Position numbers and translations under genes: made by a program. From Flavobacteriaceae bacterium R38 (lineage in GTDB: Bacteria; Bacteroidota; Bacteroidia; Flavobacteriales; Flavobacteriaceae): a stretch of 64,000 nt of DNA. Of this stretch, positions 15,578 through 23,045 are shown piece after piece. Numbering within the stretch: the stretch's first letter is position 1; each line of letters starts with the position of its first letter. The notes beneath the pieces are model-generated. The model saw nothing but the letters and a program-made list of their open reading frames with translations, was not told where the DNA came from and ran no database searches. The stretch is taken from assembly GCA_009901575.1 (NCBI GenBank), contig WXYP01000007.1, forward strand, positions 124,001 to 188,000, read 5' to 3'.

Positions 15578-15757
15578 CTATACGGCTTTTTTGTAAGTAT
15601 TTAACTGTATTTCTTCATTAGACTCGATAGTAGCTCTTTTAGCAATGTTTAATTGGCGTTCTTTAAGAGAAGGCTTGTTGTGCTTATTCACACTAAAAAT
15701 TAACAATAACACATTGATTAGGAGCAGACTAAATAAAATGATAAAAAATGTTAGCAT
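15578..15757 (-). CDS. 59-residue single-span membrane protein
   Basis: ATG 15757 to TAG 15578-15580. The first 22 residues are a membrane helix (MLTFFIILFSLLLINVLLLI); the rest is a charged cytoplasmic tail (NKHNKPSLKERQLNIAKRAT). I do not recognise the family. The composition is clearly protein-like, and it fills a gap between two genes of the same strand. Confidence 0.6.
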   Translation of the reverse strand: MLTFFIILFSLLLINVLLLIFSVNKHNKPSLKERQLNIAKRATIESNEEIQLNTYKKAV

Positions 15758-15871
15758 TTATTTATTGTTTAAACCACTGGTGCAAATTTAGGACTTTTTT
15801 AATATAAAACGTCATCTTTCTGAAAAAATTGTGAGAAAAAGCTTTATTTTTTTTATTGTGAACTAAACTTG

Positions 15872-16060
15872 CTAACTTTTAACAAGTTGCTTTATTATAA
15901 ATAGTAATATTATAAAAAGAATAAATCCGGCAAGTACCCATTTAGCTCCTTTATAGTGTTTGATGTGAAGCTTTTTGTCTTTTTTGTAACTGAAAATAAT
16001 AGCTACTGTAAAAACTACTACGAAAAAAATGGCGAAGACCCATTGTCCGGTACTAAACAT
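15872..16060 (-). CDS. small two-helix membrane protein
   Basis: 62 residues with two membrane helices (about 6-24 and 43-60: FAIFFVVVFTVAIIFSY and VLAGFILFIILLFII) joined by a basic loop (KKDKKLHIKHYKGAK). ATG at 16060. The family is not recognised. The positive loop predicts both ends outside and the loop in the cytoplasm. It is divergent from the MazG-like gene at 16098 across a 37-base gap, so the two promoters must overlap. Confidence 0.7.
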   Translation of the reverse strand: MFSTGQWVFAIFFVVVFTVAIIFSYKKDKKLHIKHYKGAKWVLAGFILFIILLFIIKQLVKS

Positions 16061-16097
16061 ATTTTTATTTTTATGCGAAATTAATTAAAATTTGATC

Positions 16098-16484
16098 ATG
16101 AAAAGAAAATTAGAAGCAGTAGCTGAATTTCACAACGCCTTTGGTTTAGGAATAAAAGAAACTCCGGTAGCATTTTTAGGAGAAGATAAATTAAAGCTAC
16201 GTTTCAATTTGATGGCAGAAGAGAATGAAGAATACATAGAAGCTGCAAAAAATAACGATTTGGTGGAAGTGGCAGATGCTTTAGGTGATATGCTTTATAT
16301 TTTATGCGGAACAATTTTAGAACATGGAATGCAATACAAAATAGAAGAAGTATTTGAAGAAATTCAACGCAGTAATATGAGTAAATTAGGAGAAGATGGA
16401 AAACCTATTTACAGAGAAGATGGAAAAGTAATGAAAGGCCCGAGTTATTTTAAACCCAACATTAAAGAAATTTTAGAACGATAA
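16098..16484 (+). CDS. MazG-like nucleoside triphosphate pyrophosphohydrolase
   Basis: About 128 residues from ATG 16098 (MKRKLEAVAEFHNAF). All-helical MazG/PRA-PH-like fold with the acidic metal-binding pattern RFNLMAEENEEYIEAAKNND and VEVADALGDMLYILCGTILE. These enzymes release pyrophosphate from nucleotides and keep the pool clean; a role in histidine synthesis is less likely, since no his genes are near. The C-terminus (GKPIYREDGKVMKGPSYFKP) is typical of the Bacteroidota members. A bidirectional terminator separates it from the convergent ilvE. Confidence 0.85.
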   Translation: MKRKLEAVAEFHNAFGLGIKETPVAFLGEDKLKLRFNLMAEENEEYIEAAKNNDLVEVADALGDMLYILCGTILEHGMQYKIEEVFEEIQRSNMSKLGEDGKPIYREDGKVMKGPSYFKPNIKEILER

Positions 16485-16511
16485 AAAAAAGTGGCATCTG
16501 CCACTTTTTTT
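16484..16511. terminator. bidirectional terminator between mazG-like gene and ilvE
   Basis: AAAAAAAGTGGCA pairs with TGCCACTTTTTTT around a two-base loop. T tracts lie on both strands, so it can end both convergent transcripts. Confidence 0.85.
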
Positions 16512-16522
16512 CTTGAATATCA

Positions 16523-17590
16523 TTAGATTTTATACCTCCATCCAAATTTATCTTCAGAGATATTATATTGAATGTCCATTAATGCTTTTTTAAGGTGACC
16601 GGCATAGGAATCTTCTACATGAGGTAGATTGTATTCTTTTTCTTTGTATGAGAATCCTGCAATCGGATTGATAACAGCTGCAGTTCCACTACCAAAAATT
16701 TCTTTTAATGTATTATTCTCTGCGGCTTCAACAATTTCTTTAACGGCTATTTTACGTACCTCTACATTTATTCCTTTATCTTCAGCTAGTTTGATAATAC
16801 TTTTTCTTGTTACTCCATCAAGGATACGGTCGTTATTAGGAGCAGTTAAGAGCGTATCTTCAATTCTGAAAAATATGTTCATAGTCCCTGCTTCTTCCAG
16901 ATATTCGTGAGAATTAGCATCAGTCCATATAATTTGCTGAAATCCTTTTTCTTTAGCTAAATTAGTAGGGTAGAATTGAGCAGCGTAGTTTCCTGCAGCT
17001 TTTGCATAACCAACACCTCCATCTGCAGCTCTACTAAAGCTTTCTGCAATTTTAACCCGTACTTCACCAGCGTAATAAGATTTAGCAGGAGAACAGATAA
17101 TCATAAATTTATAATGAGTAGATGGAGCTGCTACCAGACTTGACTCTGTAGCAATAACAAAAGGACGTAAATATAGAGAATTACCTCTTCCTTTTTTTGC
17201 CCAGTCTTTTTCAAGCTGAACAATGCTTTTTAGGCCTTCAAAAAAATAATCTTCAGGAAATTCCGGAATAGCAAGTCTTTTTGACGATTTATTGAAACGT
17301 ATATAATTCTCATCCGGTCTGAATAACCAGATATCATCCTGATCATCTTTATAAGCTTTCATCCCTTCAAAAATGGCTTGTCCGTAATGGAATACCCTGG
17401 CAGAAGGATCTAATTGAATAGATTGATAAGGAATTATCTCAGGACGCTGCCATTCTCCGTCTACATAATCACATACAAGCATATGATCTGTAAAAACTTG
17501 TCCAAAAATTAAGTTTTCAAAGTCAACCTGATCAATTTTGGATTTTTCTACAGGCGTTACTTGAATCCCTGTGAGCGTATTATTTTTCAT
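16523..17590 (-). CDS. ilvE: branched-chain amino acid aminotransferase
   Basis: 355 residues, fold type IV PLP aminotransferase of the longer (class IIIa) form that acts on valine, leucine and isoleucine. Seen are VFHYGQAIFEGMKAY, RPDENYIRFNKSSKRLAIPE, the PLP lysine in GVGYAKAAGNYAAQFYPTNL (K197), EEAGTMNIFF and FGSGTAAVINPI. ATG at 17590. It has its own transcript, ended by the bidirectional hairpin. No other ilv or leu genes are near. Confidence 0.94.
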   Translation of the reverse strand: MKNNTLTGIQVTPVEKSKIDQVDFENLIFGQVFTDHMLVCDYVDGEWQRPEIIPYQSIQLDPSARVFHYGQAIFEGMKAYKDDQDDIWLFRPDENYIRFNKSSKRLAIPEFPEDYFFEGLKSIVQLEKDWAKKGRGNSLYLRPFVIATESSLVAAPSTHYKFMIICSPAKSYYAGEVRVKIAESFSRAADGGVGYAKAAGNYAAQFYPTNLAKEKGFQQIIWTDANSHEYLEEAGTMNIFFRIEDTLLTAPNNDRILDGVTRKSIIKLAEDKGINVEVRKIAVKEIVEAAENNTLKEIFGSGTAAVINPIAGFSYKEKEYNLPHVEDSYAGHLKKALMDIQYNISEDKFGWRYKI

Positions 17591-17725
17591 TGAACTAAGA
17601 ATTTTGCTGCAAAATTAGTTAAATAAAGGTTGGTTACTAATTAAAACTTTGATAAAAAAACCTTTATTTTGTTATAATTTGTAATGAATTTACAGTTCTA
17701 TGTCCAATTTTAGAATTTTTTAACT

Positions 17726-18223
17726 ATGAAACCATTATTTGTATTAGTAACTGCCATTTGTTTGTTGAGTTGTAATAATAAAACAAATAAAACTATTGAA
17801 GAGCATCCGTCTGACAATATAGCTGAAAATTCTTTTGGCCTTAAAATAGATGATAAAAAAGCATTAAACACTAATGATGCATTCGAGAATTACCAAACAA
17901 TTTCTTTGAATGATAGCTTAACTATGAAATTTACCGGAGTGGTAAAAGATGTTTGTAAAGCAAAGGGATGCTGGATGAAATTAGATTTAGAAAATGGAGA
18001 AGAGGTTATGGTGAAATTTAAAGACTATGGCTTTTTTGTACCTACAGATATTGAAGGAGAAACAGTAGTTGTCAATGGTAAAGCCTTTGTCAATGAAATG
18101 AGCGTGGAAGAGCAAAAACATTATGCTGAAGATGCTGGAGAAAATCCGGATGAAATTGCAAAAATAGAATCGGCTAAAAAAACGTATTCTTTTCTAGCAG
18201 ACGGAGTTTTAATAATGAAATGA
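17726..18223 (+). CDS. DUF4920 lipoprotein
   Basis: 165 residues with a lipoprotein signal (MKPLFVLVTAICLLSC). The DUF4920 core is shown by LTMKFTGVVKDVCKAKGCWM followed by KLDLENGEEVMVKFKDYGFF and VVVNGKAFV. The conserved VCKAKGCWM with two cysteines is a family mark and could bind a metal. The function is not established. The start codon of mnmD follows one base after its stop codon, so they are one operon. Confidence 0.88.
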   Translation: MKPLFVLVTAICLLSCNNKTNKTIEEHPSDNIAENSFGLKIDDKKALNTNDAFENYQTISLNDSLTMKFTGVVKDVCKAKGCWMKLDLENGEEVMVKFKDYGFFVPTDIEGETVVVNGKAFVNEMSVEEQKHYAEDAGENPDEIAKIESAKKTYSFLADGVLIMK

Positions 18224-18224
18224 T

Positions 18225-18858
18225 TTGAAAAGACAAATCATAAATACTGCAGACGGATCGACTACTATATATATTGAAGAATGGAATGAACACTATCATT
18301 CCAAACATGGGGCTATTAACGAAGCTTATCATGTTTTTATTAAAAACGGATTCTCTTTATTCAGAAACAAGAAAGATATTTCAATTTTGGAAATAGGTTT
18401 TGGTACCGGCCTCAACGCTTTTATCACAATGCTTGAAACAGATCAGCAAAATAGTAATATTAACTATGTTGGTGTTGAAGCTTTTCCCGTGAATCAAGAA
18501 GAACTCCGGTTACTTAATTATACAAAGCAGTTAAACGTAAAAGAAGATAAAACAGCTCTGTTTGATAAAATTCATAACACTAGCTGGGAAGAAAAACATG
18601 AAATAACTCCATTTTTTCAATTGAAAAAAAAGCAGCAATTTTTTAATGAGATAAAAGATACTGAAATGTACGATCTTATTTATTTTGATGCTTTTGGAGC
18701 CAGGGTGCAACCCGAATTATGGACAGAAGAAATTTTTGCTATTATGTTTCTGGCATTGAAAAAAAATGGAGTACTGGTCACTTACCGTTGGTTTTGAAGT
18801 AGAGCGCTTGCCTGGACCACCTGGAAAACGTGAAATGCTGAGAGCAACGAAGCATTAG
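18225..18858 (+). pseudogene. mnmD: mnmD, frameshifted by an internal deletion
   Basis: tRNA methyltransferase that makes the last step of mnm5(s2)U34. The frame begins at TTG 18225 (KRQIINTADGSTTIYIEEWN, then HYHSKHGAI) and has the SAM-binding motif ILEIGFGTGLNAF and the catalytic region YFDAFGARVQPELWTEEIF. It stops at 18797 after ...VLVTYRWF. In the +1 frame directly behind comes VGFEVERLPGPPGKREMLRA, the normal MnmD end, running to TAG 18856-18858. Compared with the family as I remember it, about 12 residues (the CAKG...R segment) are missing, with one leftover base, so roughly 35 bases were lost. The shortened 190-residue product lacks the conserved C-terminus and is probably inactive. 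Confidence 0.8.
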
Positions 18859-18939
18859 AGTCCCCTCACATGCTGAGAGCAACGAAGCATTAGAGTCCCC
18901 TCACATGCTGAGAGCAACGAAGCATTAAAGTTTCTTCAC
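18835..18939 (+). repeat. three tandem 35-bp repeats at the mnmD 3' end
   Basis: Units at 18835-18869, 18870-18904 and 18905-18939 all start atgctgagagcaacgaagca. The first two are identical; the third differs at four bases near its end. The unit spans the MLRATKH-stop codons of mnmD plus the following 13 or so bases, so the gene's own tail was triplicated. There are no spacers. Confidence 0.95.
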
Positions 18940-19060
18940 AACTAAGTATTACTATTACAAGCCTTGAACAACTTTACATAAGAACCGAAATTTGTTAAAC
19001 CTTTATGAAATACCAATTTATTACCTTTTAAAAGCTGTAATTTTAATGAAAATCAAATAG

Positions 19061-19978
19061 ATGAGAATTTTAGTTACGGGAGCAACAGGTTTGATTGGTT
19101 CAGAGATAGTAAAACTATGTCATGAAAAGGGTTTTGATGTGCATTATTTGACTACAAATAAAAATAAGATCGTAGATAGAGAAAACTTCAAAGGATTTTA
19201 TTGGAATCCGGAGTCGGGAGAGATTGATAAAAACTGCTTTAAAGGCGTTAAAGGAATCATTAACCTTGCTGGTGCATCTATAGCCAAAAGATGGACTAAA
19301 AAGTATAAAGAAGAAATCATAAATAGCAGAATTAAATCTACACGATTATTAAATAACTCGTTAAGAGATGACCCTTCAAATACAGTTGAATCTTTTGTTT
19401 CTGCATCAGCAATCGGGATATATCCTAGTTCATTGACCAATTATTATGATGTTGAAACTTCTGAGGCAGATCCATCATTTATAGGAGATGTTGTTACTGA
19501 GTGGGAAGAAGTGATTGACGAATTAAATTCAGAAAAACTTTCATTGGCTAAAATTAGAATTGGTATTGTTCTGGCAACCGGTGGAGGAGCACTGCCTCAA
19601 ATAATGAAACCTGTTAAATACGGATTAGGAGCAGCATTTGGTAATGGATTACAATGGCAATCCTGGATTCATATAAAAGATCTGGCAGCTATGTTTTTAT
19701 ATGTTCTGGAAAATAAAATGAACGGAGTTTATAATGGCGTGGCACCAAATCCGGTTACAAATTCAAAACTAACCAAAGAAGTTGCATCAGTTTTAAGAAG
19801 ACCACTTGTACTTCCAAACATTCCGGAGCGTGTGATGAAACTAGTGTTAGGAGAAATGTCATATATCTTGTTTTCCAGTCAACGGGTAAGTAGTAAAAGA
19901 ATCGAAAACCTAGGCTTTCATTTTATATATCCAAGTATTTCCAAAGCGCTGAAAGATTTGCTTGTCGATAAAAAATGA
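19061..19978 (+). CDS. TIGR01777-type NAD-dependent epimerase
   Basis: 305 residues, extended SDR fold of the YfcH/SDR39U1 kind. The dinucleotide-binding motif is at residues 6-14 (VTGATGLIGSEIV). GIINLAGASIAKRWTKKYKE and SRIKSTRLL follow, with FVSASAIGIYP as the active-site region, then WQSWIHIKDLAAMFLYVLEN. The C-terminal DUF1731 part is present (ILFSSQRVSSKRIENLGFHF). The substrate is unknown for the family. ATG at 19061. It stands alone between the mnmD repeats and grpE. Confidence 0.88.
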   Translation: MRILVTGATGLIGSEIVKLCHEKGFDVHYLTTNKNKIVDRENFKGFYWNPESGEIDKNCFKGVKGIINLAGASIAKRWTKKYKEEIINSRIKSTRLLNNSLRDDPSNTVESFVSASAIGIYPSSLTNYYDVETSEADPSFIGDVVTEWEEVIDELNSEKLSLAKIRIGIVLATGGGALPQIMKPVKYGLGAAFGNGLQWQSWIHIKDLAAMFLYVLENKMNGVYNGVAPNPVTNSKLTKEVASVLRRPLVLPNIPERVMKLVLGEMSYILFSSQRVSSKRIENLGFHFIYPSISKALKDLLVDKK

Positions 19979-20035
19979 GTTGGGAAACTATCCTCGAAAT
20001 AAAACACTTTTTCTATTAAAAAAACTTAATGACAT

Positions 20036-20068
20036 TTTGACATTTTTAATGAAATGGCAGTACTTTTG
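20036..20068 (+). promoter_or_regulatory. promoter of grpE-dnaJ
   Basis: TTTG at 20036-20039 and TACTTTTG at 20061-20068, spaced by 21 bases, match the Bacteroidota -33/-7 consensus exactly. The ATG of grpE is 35 bases downstream. No CIRCE-type inverted repeat was seen, so control by HrcA is not supported here. Confidence 0.7.
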
Positions 20069-20102
20069 CAATCATTTTTGAGATGTTAAATCTGAATAAC
20101 AC

Positions 20103-20654
20103 ATGAGTAAGAAAAATAAAGAAGAGAAAATAAAAGCAAAAGCGAAAGAAGAAACTATAAATACTGATGCTGCCGATGTAGAAACTGCTGTTCAGGAAGA
20201 AATAACTGCAGAAGAAAAACTTCAGGAAGATTTAGCGAAGGAAAAAGATAAATTTTTAAGACTTTTCGCTGAGTTTGAAAATTTCAAAAAACGTACCTCT
20301 AAAGAACGTATAGAGCTTTTTAAAACTGCTAATCAAGATGTCGTTTTGGCAATGTTACCTGTATTAGATGATTTTGACCGTGCTCTTAATGAAATTTCAA
20401 AATCTGAAAGTGGAGAGCTTTTTAAAGGAGTCGAGTTAATCAATAATAAATTTAAAGAAACACTTAAAAACAAAGGCCTTGAAGATGTAGAAGTTAATCA
20501 AGGTGATGTTTTTGATGCAGATATTCACGAAGCAATTACACAAATTCCTGCTCCATCCGATGATCTTAAAGGAAAGATAATAGATGTAATTGAAAAAGGA
20601 TATAAACTTGGAGAAAAAATAATCAGGTATCCTAAAGTTGTAGTAGGTCAGTAA
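20103..20654 (+). CDS. grpE: nucleotide exchange factor GrpE
   Basis: 183 residues. A charged coiled N-terminus (about 1-60) is followed by the GrpE core: RLFAEFENFKKRTSKERIEL, VLAMLPVLDDFDRAL, LKNKGLEDVEVNQGDVFDAD and the terminal beta domain GYKLGEKIIRYPKVVVGQ. It releases ADP from DnaK. Transcribed with dnaJ, which follows after 37 bases; dnaK itself is not in the window. Confidence 0.95.
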   Translation: MSKKNKEEKIKAKAKEETINTDAADVETAVQEEITAEEKLQEDLAKEKDKFLRLFAEFENFKKRTSKERIELFKTANQDVVLAMLPVLDDFDRALNEISKSESGELFKGVELINNKFKETLKNKGLEDVEVNQGDVFDADIHEAITQIPAPSDDLKGKIIDVIEKGYKLGEKIIRYPKVVVGQ

Positions 20655-20691
20655 TTTACTTATGTGTAAATAAGTACTAAAATTTAAACGT

Positions 20692-21816
20692 GTGAAACAA
20701 GATTATTACGAAATATTAGGAGTTGACAAAGGTGCTTCTGCTGCAGAGATAAAAAAAGCCTATCGTAAAAAAGCGATTAAATTTCATCCGGATAAAAACC
20801 CGGGAGATAAAGAAGCTGAAGAAAATTTCAAAAAAGCAGCCGAAGCTTATGAGATTTTAGGAAATCCTGATAAGAAAGCAAAATATGACCAATACGGACA
20901 TGCTGCATTTGATGGCGCAGGAGGTTTTGGAGGCGCAGGAGGTATGAATATGGACGATATCTTCAGTCAGTTTGGAGATATCTTCGGAAGTGCTTTTGGC
21001 GGCGGCGGATTTAGTGGTTTTGGCGGTTTCGGTGGAGGTGGTCAGCGACAGGTAAAAGGAAGCAATCTTCGTATTCGTTTAAAATTGACTTTAGAAGAAA
21101 TTGCAAATGGTGTTGAGAAGAAAGTAAAGGTTCGTAGAAAAACCCAGGCAAAAGGAGTTACTTATAAGACGTGTAGTACTTGTAATGGTCACGGACAAGT
21201 AACAAGAGTAACCAATACTATTCTTGGAAGAATGCAAACCGCGACTACTTGTACTGCTTGTGGAGGTAGCGGACAACAAATTGATCACCGTCCGCAAGGA
21301 GCAGATGCTCACGGTCTTGTGGTTGCAGAGGAAACGGTTTCTATTAAAATACCTGCTGGTGTAGTAGACGGAATGCAATTAAAAGTAACCGGGAAAGGAA
21401 ATGAAGCTCCTGGGAATGGATATGCGGGAGATTTATTGGTAGCCATTGAAGAAGAAACACATCCTACATTAAAACGAGAAGGAGATAACCTTCATTTTGA
21501 TCTATATGTGAGTTTTTCTGAAGCTGTTCTGGGAACTTCCAAAGAAATAGATGCGGTAACAGGTAAAGTCAGAATAAAACTGGAACCGGGAATTCAATCT
21601 GGTAAGATCTTGCGTTTAAGGGGTAAAGGTATTCCTAGTATTAACGGTTACGGAAAGGGAGATTTATTAGTACATATTAATGTATGGACTCCAAAAAATA
21701 TTAATAAAGAACAAAAAGACTTTTTTGAAAGAATGCAGACAAATGAGAATTTTGTTCCTAAACCGGAAAAAAGCGATAAATCGTTTTTTGAGAAGGTCAA
21801 AGACATGTTTTCTTGA
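20692..21816 (+). CDS. dnaJ: chaperone DnaJ with half zinc finger
   Basis: 374 residues from a GTG start (KQDYYEILGVDKGASAAEIK). The J domain is at 1-70 with HPD at 32-34, a Gly/Phe linker at about 74-118, and C-terminal substrate domains from 120 on. Of the four CxxCxGxG motifs of classical DnaJ, only two are present: CSTCNGHG at 161-168 and CTACGGSG at 187-194. That allows one zinc instead of two. This is not a frameshift, since the flanking sequence is continuous, and I recall the same arrangement in other Flavobacteriaceae. It works with DnaK and GrpE. Confidence 0.95.
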   Translation: MKQDYYEILGVDKGASAAEIKKAYRKKAIKFHPDKNPGDKEAEENFKKAAEAYEILGNPDKKAKYDQYGHAAFDGAGGFGGAGGMNMDDIFSQFGDIFGSAFGGGGFSGFGGFGGGGQRQVKGSNLRIRLKLTLEEIANGVEKKVKVRRKTQAKGVTYKTCSTCNGHGQVTRVTNTILGRMQTATTCTACGGSGQQIDHRPQGADAHGLVVAEETVSIKIPAGVVDGMQLKVTGKGNEAPGNGYAGDLLVAIEEETHPTLKREGDNLHFDLYVSFSEAVLGTSKEIDAVTGKVRIKLEPGIQSGKILRLRGKGIPSINGYGKGDLLVHINVWTPKNINKEQKDFFERMQTNENFVPKPEKSDKSFFEKVKDMFS

Positions 21817-21842
21817 TTCATTTTTATTATTAAAAAAATATG

Positions 21843-21850
21843 TATCTTTG
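21843..21850 (+). promoter_or_regulatory. orphan -7 element after dnaJ
   Basis: TATCTTTG is a perfect -7 match with no gene for the next 255 bases. A 7-bp hairpin (CACTAGT/ACTAGTG, 21857-21874) and then a terminator (21905-21945) follow. It could start a short RNA of about 90 bases or be chance. No -33 TTTG is seen at normal spacing. Confidence 0.3.
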
Positions 21851-21904
21851 GCACATCACTAGTTTATACTAGTGTTAATTTTTTCTTTTTCATAGCAATT
21901 TTTT

Positions 21905-21945
21905 CCCATCCTTGATTTTTTATTAAGGATGGGTTTTGTTTTTTA
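21905..21945 (+). terminator. terminator after dnaJ
   Basis: CCCATCCTT at 21905-21913 pairs with AAGGATGGG at 21925-21933, followed by TTTTGTTTTTTAT. It is preceded by a weaker hairpin at 21857-21874 that is itself followed by T-rich sequence, so dnaJ mRNA may end at either. Confidence 0.8.
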
Positions 21946-22004
21946 TAAGATCATGTAATCTTCTCCCTTATTTTTTAACATCAATTTTAAAAAGAATAAT
22001 TTTT

Positions 22005-22034
22005 ATTGTTATAAAATGTATTTCAATATCTTTG
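22005..22034 (+). promoter_or_regulatory. promoter of the ABC exporter group
   Basis: TATCTTTG at 22027-22034 matches the -7 consensus exactly, with ATTG at 22005-22008 as a partial -33 element 18 bases before it. The ATG of the ATPase gene is at 22107, leaving a 65-base leader. Confidence 0.55.
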
Positions 22035-22106
22035 GATTTTTGAGAAAATTTTATCGTAATATTCATTCAGATAGAATTTTTCTTATACATAAAATAACCG
22101 CCTTTT

Positions 22107-23045
22107 ATGAATAATTTGCTGGAAGCAAAAGACGTAGTCAAAAAATTTGGAGCTTTTACTGCTTTAAATAAAGTCTCTTTAGAAATCCCGAAAGAAAGTA
22201 TTTTTGGCCTGTTGGGTCCCAATGGAGCTGGAAAAACAACACTAATCAGAATCATAAATCAAATTACATATCCAGATCAGGGTAATGTTTTATTTGAAGG
22301 AGAACCACTTCAACCAAAGCATATTGCAATGATTGGTTATTTGCCGGAGGAGAGAGGTTTGTATAAAAGTATGAAAGTAGGGGAGCAAGCTTTATACCTG
22401 GCACAGCTTAAAGGACTACATAAACAAGAAGCGAAAAAACGTTTAAAATACTGGTTTGAACGCCTGGAGATAGGAGATTGGTGGGGTAAAAAAGTACAAG
22501 AACTGTCTAAGGGAATGGCCCAAAAGATACAGTTTGTGGTTACAGTTTTGCATCAACCAAAGCTTCTCATTTTTGATGAACCGTTTAGTGGTTTTGATCC
22601 TATTAATGCAAATCTGATTAAAGAAGAAATTCTGGAACTGAGAAAACAAGGGTCTACTGTGATTTTTTCTACTCATAGAATGGAATCTGTTGAAGAATTA
22701 TGTGATCATATCGCGTTAATTCATAAATCGAGAAAAATCCTGGATGGTAATTTAATCGATATTAAAAAAGCTTATAAGAACAATACTTATGAAGTAGGGT
22801 TGGAGAGTAATGATAAACACGAATTAAAAAAAGAACTGAGCTCAAAATTTAAAGTAGAAGATGCAGATTTTAAAACTGTAGGTGACGAATTGAAATTAAA
22901 AATTCAATTAAATGATGGAGGTACTGCCAATGATTTACTATCCTATCTCGCAGACAAAGCCTCCGTTTCTCATTTTATAGAAATGATACCTAGCGCGAGT
23001 GATATCTTTATACAAACCGTAAATAAGAACGATATAAATGGATAA
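22107..23045 (+). CDS. ABC transporter ATP-binding protein
   Basis: 312 residues. Walker A GPNGAGKTT is at about 37-45, the Q-loop region at about 80, the signature LSKGMAQKIQF (an LSxG variant) at about 132, Walker B LLIFDEPFSGFD at about 152, and the switch His in FSTHRMES. After the ATPase core there is a C-terminal DUF4162-like extension (about 225-312), as in NatA-type exporters. ATG at 22107. Its stop overlaps the permease start by 8 bases, so the two are coupled. Substrate unknown; sodium or peptide export is known for relatives. Confidence 0.92.
   Translation: MNNLLEAKDVVKKFGAFTALNKVSLEIPKESIFGLLGPNGAGKTTLIRIINQITYPDQGNVLFEGEPLQPKHIAMIGYLPEERGLYKSMKVGEQALYLAQLKGLHKQEAKKRLKYWFERLEIGDWWGKKVQELSKGMAQKIQFVVTVLHQPKLLIFDEPFSGFDPINANLIKEEILELRKQGSTVIFSTHRMESVEELCDHIALIHKSRKILDGNLIDIKKAYKNNTYEVGLESNDKHELKKELSSKFKVEDADFKTVGDELKLKIQLNDGGTANDLLSYLADKASVSHFIEMIPSASDIFIQTVNKNDING

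Noticed and set aside
18835-18939. Direct 35-bp repeats that might suggest a CRISPR array
   Set aside because: The units are head to tail without spacers, contain the coding end of mnmD, and no cas gene is near.
20041-20102. CIRCE-type heat-shock operator before grpE
   Set aside because: No TTAGCACTC-type inverted repeat is present; only a standard promoter is seen.
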